From NCBI GenBank assembly GCA_030824095.1, contig JAVBYK010000094.1, positions 1-11,688 on the forward strand: a DNA stretch of 11,688 bases, in the 5' to 3' direction. The notes under the pieces are model-generated. The model searched no databases, was not told the origin of the DNA, and saw only the letters and a program-made list of their open reading frames with translations. Below, piece by piece: positions 7,901-11,688 of this stretch (position 1 is its first letter; each line of letters opens with the position of its first letter). This DNA comes from a bacterium. Lineage in GTDB: Bacteria; Pseudomonadota; Gammaproteobacteria; Burkholderiales; Burkholderiaceae_C. The translations under genes were made by a program, and so were the position numbers.

Positions 7901-9104
7901 AATGGCGTTTGTCTTCCAGGCTGAAATGGCGCACGTCACCATGGAGCACCACGCCCAACGGGTCGTTGTCGATCAACTCGGCGCGCGTGCCACCGGCCAC
8001 CACGGTGGTGGCCAGCCAAGCATGCAGACCACGTAGTTCGGGTACTACGCCCCCATCCTCGCCTAGCAGCAAGGCCCCCACGCGTTTGGCGGGCAGGCCC
8101 GCTTGGATGCGCATTGCGAGGTAGCGGGCTCCCAGGTATTCGGCTACGGTGCGATGAACCGGCCAGAAGTCACCGCCGCCGTTGCTTCTGAATAGCCGCG
8201 TGTGAAGGGCCGCTTGGCAATAGGGAAGACCGGGGGCCGCGGCGTGATTGGGAAGTTCGGGCAAAGCCAGCACGCCAGGCTCGGGTTCGCTGTGCCGTTG
8301 CAGGGCTATCGCAGTGTTACCGGAGAGCAGGAGGATGGCGCTGAGGTAGCCTGCCGCGTCCAGCACCTTGGAGTCGGGTAGCGTGTGTTGTCGCTGTGCG
8401 GCCAGATGCTCCGCGTTGTGCTCCCTGACCAATTGCCCGCAGGCCATTTCGTAGGTCTGGGTTTTGCTATCGGGCCACGACTTGTCCGCAGTGCCAACGG
8501 CCTTGACCAGCATGCGCAGGGTCTGGGGGTTGTCCAGCAGGCCCTCCAGGTCATGGTCTTTCGCCGCCCGAACGAAGGCAAGCGCCGCAGCCTCATCCGA
8601 GTTCAGCCAATGCATGACCAGCGCTTCGATCTGGGTTGCATCTAGAGGCGCCAGATGCAGTTCCAGAAAGTTGTCTTCACCGACCATGTAGCTCAGCGCT
8701 TTGCCATCCGTGTTGCCACGCCAATCAGCCTCGCGGCATGAAATGCGGAACTTTGGTGTGCCCAGAGCGTGAAGCCTGCTGCGTATCTGGCCCAACGGTG
8801 TGGTGGCTGCGCCGCCGCCGGTAATCTCGTCGAGCCCGTCGATGAAGATCGGTTGGGACCAGTGCGGGGGCGCCCCCAATTCGACGAAATTGCGTGCGCT
8901 GATGTAGTACCCCCCCTCGTCATCTGCCAATGTTTGGAACGCGTCGGACTTGCCCGAGCCGGGGTCTGCAATCAGCACCCAGGCGTGCACGTCCTTGAAA
9001 TGGGCCAACGGTTCGGGAGGCGATAGCGATTCATCTTTGGCGCGCACCCGTGCATGCCATTCGATGGCAATGCGGTCTTCGGGTGTTGCGGTGCGGCGCG
9101 TCAT
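4977..9104 (-). CDS. NACHT/STAND-like NTPase with C-terminal PD-(D/E)XK nuclease domain, candidate defence protein
   Basis: This 1375-residue protein has an N-terminal P-loop NTPase: Walker A ADPGSGKS (46-53), Walker B IFIDGLDE (86-93), a sensor-like RISCREADW (120-128), then the NACHT hallmarks LLDNPQTLRML (189-199) and FWPVHRTVAEYLGARYL (313-329). Residues of about 340-1220 are long, mostly helical and without clear motifs, probably a repeat scaffold or sensor. The C-terminal domain (about 1228-1362) looks like a PD-(D/E)XK nuclease: RADIKV (Asp1264), IPIEIKR (Glu1277, Lys1279), DQLIAKY and a GIYLVFWF strand. I chose ATG 9104, not TTG 9119, because it overlaps the upstream stop as ATGA and has GGA a few bases before it. 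STAND ATPases commonly act as regulated defence switches; here the effector would be C-terminal. I do not recognise a named system. No frameshift is visible. Confidence 0.87.
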   Translation of the reverse strand: MTRRTATPEDRIAIEWHARVRAKDESLSPPEPLAHFKDVHAWVLIADPGSGKSDAFQTLADDEGGYYISARNFVELGAPPHWSQPIFIDGLDEITGGGAATTPLGQIRSRLHALGTPKFRISCREADWRGNTDGKALSYMVGEDNFLELHLAPLDATQIEALVMHWLNSDEAAALAFVRAAKDHDLEGLLDNPQTLRMLVKAVGTADKSWPDSKTQTYEMACGQLVREHNAEHLAAQRQHTLPDSKVLDAAGYLSAILLLSGNTAIALQRHSEPEPGVLALPELPNHAAAPGLPYCQAALHTRLFRSNGGGDFWPVHRTVAEYLGARYLAMRIQAGLPAKRVGALLLGEDGGVVPELRGLHAWLATTVVAGGTRAELIDNDPLGVVLHGDVRHFSLEDKRHLLYALHAEASRYTHFRSQNWTSKPFGALASADMQDDFKAALQSPDRSPAHLALLDCVLDAMTNGHPMPQLISDLERLVRDKTYWWPGMRTEALGIWIALTRQTNNWPPLLQLLADVHTNLVEDLEDELLGTLLQGLYPEQIATAELWRYFRQSKANNLLGAYWIFWNGLPQKFAPPQEVPTLLDSLVTSGYRPEGRFNHLAPSSEFVGKLLVHGVVRHGAQLEIERLSGWLSLGINAEFECALEQDEMASLAQWLSEHPDTYKALYEHYLHRPCEKNVGGYGMLSRASAQLFHAPEPNDANLWYLSLAAACESNDLRQALVLNAFHFVNRRNGPDAAIQLMEDWASHHVADADWVTSQLRNPYPPSESQQRHAAAKIDRRNRLTEESLQKIRFFSETLPSFSVGPAHLGALEAVANTYLNFSRRLREETPEARLFELLNHDAVWVERALTGLRHCLFREDLPSATSIVDLLHSQGRGYKLAKPCLAAMELRYADDPQSAFDLPQSTLESVITFSLIHSFGNTPAWFTQLLAQRPGVFAAPMAYLIGKQIAAQEEHAYGLFALANDTGYADVARKIVPTLIAALPIKTTKSQLYSVRLLIGALLKHLDPNTQLSIVEEKLSVRTMDVAQRVYWLATGMLLAPRLYLEPTRQFVAKAPARATHLFTLAHQLQERGNASLLLDAATQAFLIGTLGPLCVPDWVTASNAGGWVKPHMEMGHTVAALISSLASNPGDLALQALTKLHTKPNMAQWEDTLTRALYDQRVTRRKAQFKPANVVQICDTLANTTPANAADLYALTLDHLTQLSQEIRNGNTNDYRQYWAGAQPKKEDDCRDTLLSDLKRLLKPLLISAEPEGRYADEKRADIKVSFLPYQIPIEIKREMHADLWKAIPDQLIAKYSREMSSDGYGIYLVFWFNGLFKSAPTDGGAKPVTPQELQQRLASTVPEHLRNKIAILVVDCSKPSSSVAVNGTAGVG

Positions 9105-10363
9105 GCGGGTTCCAGCCAATGAGCCAGTGGGTAGGACAGGAACTCGGTCAAGTCAATGCCGCCGGCGCCTATCAATAGCGGTTTGGCCTTGGGGTGTTGT
9201 TTGGAAAACTCCTCCAGGCCACTGAGCTTTCCGGCGGTGGCGCCGCTCTTTACCTCTAGGGCCGTCAGGCGCATGGCGTCGCAGATCACAAAGTCCACTT
9301 CATGCGGGCTTTCACGCCAGTAGCTCACGTCCTCATTGCTGGCGGCTGTGTTGCACAGGTGCGCGCCCACTGCGCTTTCGACCAGGCGCCCCCAGTAGCT
9401 GCGGTCCGCCTGAGCCTGGGCGAAGGTGTAGGGAGTGGCGCTGGACATCAGGGCCGTGTTGAGTACGTTGAACTTGGGCGCCGATGCCCGCCTGCGTGCC
9501 ACGCCCACGTGGTATTTGTGCAATCCGGTCAACAGGCCCGCATTGCCCAGCAGGTCCAGATACCCGGCCAGCGTGGTCTCGTTGCCTGCGTCCTGCAATT
9601 GACCCTTGATCTTGCCCAACGCGAGTATCTGGCCGGAGTAGTTGGCTCCCAAGGTGAACAGTTGCTTGAGCAGTGCTGGCTTGTCCACGCGGGTCATTTG
9701 CAGAATGTCTGTGTCTATGCTGGGTTGAACCAGACTGGCCAAAACATAGTTGCGCCAGCGCGCCTCGTCGCGTATCAGCCGTGCGCTCCCGGGGTAACCG
9801 CCGAAATAGATGTACTCGTTGAGTGTGAAGTCAAAAGCCTGGTGCATCTCCAGAAACGACCAGTGCGAGACGCGCACCAGTTCATAGCGCCCTGCCAGAC
9901 TTTCGGTCAGGCCCTTTTGGATCAGCAGGGGGGAGCTGCCCAGCAAGATGACATGCATGTCCAGACCCTGGGCGCGGTCCGCATCCCACAGGCCTTTGAT
10001 TGTGTCGGACCAATGGCGAATCTTCTGGATTTCGTCCACGACCAGAGCGAATGGCTCAGTGGGATGGTCGAGTTTGAATTGTTTGCACGCGTGTCGCGCA
10101 CTTTGCCAGCAGCGGATCAGCCAGCGGGCATCGCGCGGGGCTCCGTCGATGTCGCTGGTGGTTTCGCTACCGGCTCCAAAGCCGGCCTGCGGCACTTCGC
10201 CGGATGGGTCCACTGAGATGAAGCGGTGCGCGTAGGCTTCCAGGGCTTGGCGGACTAGCGTGGTTTTCCCGACTTGCCGTGGTCCGGCCACAATGGTGAT
10301 GAACTGGGGCGTCTCGGCGAGACGCTCACGCAGTAGTTGAACTTGGCTTCTGTGGAATGTCAT
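9101..10363 (-). CDS. AAA ATPase of the AAA_14/DUF4143 family
   Basis: This 420-residue protein has the two-part structure of the family. The N-terminal ATPase carries Walker A AGPRQVGKTT (26-35), Walker B ALVVDEIQKI (106-115) and a sensor-1 stretch VILLGSSPLL (138-147). A middle region of about 180-320, with the family motif YIYFGGYPG (184-192), leads to the C-terminal DUF4143 part. That part contains LVESAVGAHL (Glu329), HEVDFVI (Asp357) and ALEVKSG (Glu370, Lys372), which together form a PD-(D/E)XK-like signature. Length is typical. Family members are widespread, often solitary, and poorly characterised. Here the gene is first in an operon: its TGA overlaps the ATG of the NACHT-like gene by four bases, so the two proteins are probably made together. 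A 24-bp palindrome lies just upstream. Confidence 0.92.
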   Translation of the reverse strand: MTFHRSQVQLLRERLAETPQFITIVAGPRQVGKTTLVRQALEAYAHRFISVDPSGEVPQAGFGAGSETTSDIDGAPRDARWLIRCWQSARHACKQFKLDHPTEPFALVVDEIQKIRHWSDTIKGLWDADRAQGLDMHVILLGSSPLLIQKGLTESLAGRYELVRVSHWSFLEMHQAFDFTLNEYIYFGGYPGSARLIRDEARWRNYVLASLVQPSIDTDILQMTRVDKPALLKQLFTLGANYSGQILALGKIKGQLQDAGNETTLAGYLDLLGNAGLLTGLHKYHVGVARRRASAPKFNVLNTALMSSATPYTFAQAQADRSYWGRLVESAVGAHLCNTAASNEDVSYWRESPHEVDFVICDAMRLTALEVKSGATAGKLSGLEEFSKQHPKAKPLLIGAGGIDLTEFLSYPLAHWLEPA

Positions 10364-10365
10364 AG

Positions 10366-10389
10366 ATACTGAGTAAATTTACTCAGTAT
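10366..10389. promoter_or_regulatory. Perfect 24-bp palindrome at the start of the two-gene operon, candidate operator/promoter
   Basis: ATACTGAGTAAA (10366-10377) is followed at once by its exact reverse complement (10378-10389). The element ends two bases before the ATG of the DUF4143 gene at 10363. It is much more AT-rich than its surroundings. Read towards the gene, TTGGGC and TAAATT spaced by 17 bases could form a weak sigma-70 promoter whose -10 lies inside the palindrome. The transcript would then have almost no leader, which fits the lack of a ribosome binding site. Repressor binding at the palindrome is the simplest reading. The symmetry is seen directly; the promoter and repressor are inferred. 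Confidence 0.65.
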
Positions 10390-10432
10390 TTTTGCAGAGC
10401 CCAAAATGCCTGTCAAACTCCTGCCGGGCGAC

Positions 10433-10445
10433 GCCTGCTACAGGC
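10433..10445 (-). other. Short hairpin after the outer-membrane protein gene
   Basis: GCCTG and CAGGC flank a 3-base loop, forming a perfect 5-bp stem. An alternative pairing uses CGGGC (10425-10429) with GCCCG (10444-10448). It lies 14 bases past the stop of the outer-membrane protein gene, upstream of the palindrome. No run of T follows on the minus strand, so this is not a classical intrinsic terminator, although it could protect or weakly terminate the transcript. Confidence 0.25.
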
Positions 10446-10458
10446 CCGCGCGGCTAAG

Positions 10459-11637
10459 CTAAAACGCCCAGGTCGCCACCACATAACCCTGACGCTGCAC
10501 CGGCAACTGGCGTGCAATCGCGCTCTCGGGGCCACCGTGGGCGCGCAGGCCGACTTCCAGCTTGATGTGCTCGCCGGTCCACAGCACCGACAGGGTGGTG
10601 ATGAATCCCTGGTCCGCCGGCGCGTACAGCACGTCCAGCGCCGGCTGCCAGCGTTCATGTTGCCAACTCAGGCGCAGAAATACATTGTCCTGGCGCAGGT
10701 TGCTGGCCGTGCTGAAGGCCCTGGCCTGCGAGGCCAGGGCGCCGGCCACCGCTGCTGTGGGCACCCCGCGCGCCAGTCCCAGCGGCAGGGCCTGGTTGCG
10801 CGCCGTCCAGGCGCTCCACTGCGCATTGGTCAACGCCGTGTCGTCGTGCCAGGCCTCTGCCAGCAGGCTGAGCTGGCTCTCGGCGGTCCAGGTGCCGCCG
10901 ATCAGCCATTGCCGACGGCTGCTTTCGTCGCCGCGCAGCGAGGCGTGCAGTTCCAGTGCGTCACTGGCCACCCAGGACACGGCCGCGCCCACGCTGCTGC
11001 CGGTGTGCTGGCCCTGGTGGGCAAAGCCATGCCAGTCCACCGCGCCGGCGCGCCAATACGCGCGTGCCGCCAGGGCCGCTTCCCGCGCGCCGGAGGCGCT
11101 GCGTTCTTCTGTGGGGTTGACCCACACCAGCGACCAGGCGGTGTCGGCGTCAAAGTGTTCGGCCATCACCAGGGGGCGGCCTTCCAGTGGCTCAGTGACC
11201 AGGGTGCGGCGCACCTCCTGCTGCACCAGGTCATTCGGCCGAAAGCCGTAGCCCACGTCCCAGGACACGACTTTCTTGCCGGCGCTCCACTGCCAGGCTC
11301 CCAAGCCGCTTGCGGCATAGGCCTCCTGGACGGTGCCACGGGTGCTGTTGCCTGCACCGTCCGCTTGCTGGACCTGCGCGGTCGCGCTGGCGTGCAGTGA
11401 CACCGGGCCCAGCGTGGTGTCGCCCCGCAACTCGGTCTGCAACGTGGTGGTGGACGCGTCCACGGCGGCGGTGCCCGGCTGCAGGGCATTGGCCTGGGCC
11501 AGCGGGCCGGCGTCGGCGCTCTGGCGGCTGATGGTGTAGCCGCGTACCTGGCCCGACAGTTCGGAGCCCCCGGCCAAGGCGGCCAGCGGCGCCAGTGTGA
11601 CCAGCACGCACAGGCTGGAATGGAGGAAGTGGCGCAT
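10459..11637 (-). CDS. Outer-membrane beta-barrel protein (DUF1302-like)
   Basis: This 392-residue protein begins with a Sec signal peptide (MRHFLHSSLC then a hydrophobic core, likely cut after ALA at residue 22) and ends in WAF. The terminal phenylalanine and the alternating polar/apolar, aromatic-rich strands across the whole length are typical of outer-membrane beta-barrels. The stretch EAYAASGLGAWQW...GKKVVSWDVGYGFRPND (about 105-136) recalls DUF1302 and alginate-export-like porins, where a strand with G+xVVxWG precedes an FxPxD turn. Substrate is unknown. The ATG at 11637 is preferred over the upstream in-frame start at 11685 because GGAG lies five bases before it and it begins the signal peptide directly. 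The stop of the gene entering from the right edge lies two bases upstream, so the two are almost certainly one operon. Confidence 0.82.
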   Translation of the reverse strand: MRHFLHSSLCVLVTLAPLAALAGGSELSGQVRGYTISRQSADAGPLAQANALQPGTAAVDASTTTLQTELRGDTTLGPVSLHASATAQVQQADGAGNSTRGTVQEAYAASGLGAWQWSAGKKVVSWDVGYGFRPNDLVQQEVRRTLVTEPLEGRPLVMAEHFDADTAWSLVWVNPTEERSASGAREAALAARAYWRAGAVDWHGFAHQGQHTGSSVGAAVSWVASDALELHASLRGDESSRRQWLIGGTWTAESQLSLLAEAWHDDTALTNAQWSAWTARNQALPLGLARGVPTAAVAGALASQARAFSTASNLRQDNVFLRLSWQHERWQPALDVLYAPADQGFITTLSVLWTGEHIKLEVGLRAHGGPESAIARQLPVQRQGYVVATWAF

Positions 11638-11639
11638 GC

Positions 11640-11688
11640 TCACTCCAGCGTGGCGTTGCGCGCCAGGAACATGGGGTTGAGCCATTCC
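11640..11688 (-). CDS. 3' end of an upstream gene in the same operon (partial)
   Basis: A minus-strand frame enters from the right edge, reads EWLNPMFLARNATLE and ends in TGA at 11642-11640. That is two bases before the ATG of the outer-membrane protein gene, and the GGAG serving that ATG lies inside this frame. Such spacing is typical of translationally coupled genes. Barrel proteins of this kind can lie behind a LolA-like outer-membrane lipoprotein-sorting protein and an MMPL/RND transporter, so a LolA-like protein is my first guess. Fifteen residues cannot show this. Confidence 0.5.
   Translation of the reverse strand, partial: EWLNPMFLARNATLE

Noticed and set aside
7995..8013. Near-perfect inverted repeat (two 9-base arms around one base) inside the NACHT-like gene.
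   Set aside because: It lies in the middle of a well-supported coding region and is explained by a run of Ala/Thr/Val/Ala codons (ATTVVA) with GC-rich codon choice. No second copy or regulatory position was seen.
9105..9119. Longer form of the NACHT-like protein starting at a TTG at 9119.
   Set aside because: The ATG at 9104 overlaps the upstream stop as ATGA and has a GGA motif at a suitable distance. The five extra residues add no recognisable sequence.
9302..10216. Plus-strand 304-codon frame opposite the DUF4143 gene.
   Set aside because: The minus-strand gene has full Walker A/B and DUF4143 signatures over the same stretch. The plus frame shows no domain.
4973..10395. Flanking direct repeats or attachment site for the candidate defence block.
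   Set aside because: Comparing the two edges gave only trivial matches such as GTCAA. No integrase or tRNA gene is in the window.

Overview
The window looks like chromosomal DNA from a GC-rich betaproteobacterium, most likely Burkholderiales/Comamonadaceae. This is inferred from the high GC content, the gene families and the tightly packed genes; no rRNA or other marker gene is present to confirm it. I saw no tRNA, rRNA, CRISPR array, transposase or insertion sequence. No stretch longer than about 300 bases lacks a gene.

Layout, left to right. (1) 1-457: the possible 5' end of a divergent gene, a short palindrome, and a complete 5-hydroxyisourate hydrolase gene (purine/urate degradation). 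(2) 442-3876, minus: a very large membrane-anchored c-di-GMP enzyme with a periplasmic Venus-flytrap sensor, three PAS domains, and GGDEF and EAL domains that both keep their key residues. Its 3' end overlaps the hydrolase gene tail to tail. (3) 3951-4319, minus: a small secreted protein of unknown function. (4) 4481-4972, plus: a stand-alone cyclic-nucleotide-binding domain without a DNA-binding domain. (5) 4977-10363, minus: a two-gene operon. The first gene encodes an AAA ATPase of the DUF4143 type. The second encodes a 1375-residue NACHT/STAND-like NTPase that ends in a predicted PD-(D/E)XK nuclease domain. They are joined by an ATGA stop/start overlap. A perfect 24-bp palindrome sits three bases upstream of the first start codon. 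(6) 10459-11637, minus: an outer-membrane beta-barrel protein, placed directly behind the last codons of another gene that enters from the right edge.

The most interesting part is region 5. Each of its two proteins joins a P-loop NTPase to a PD-(D/E)XK-like domain, and the pair reads as a compact NTPase/nuclease module of the kind found in antiphage defence. The large protein has its presumed nuclease at the C-terminus, the reverse of the usual Avs order. The middle of the large gene also looks less GC-rich than the left flank, which fits horizontal acquisition. A defence role is inference only. The flanking genes look like ordinary chromosome: purine catabolism, second-messenger signalling and envelope.
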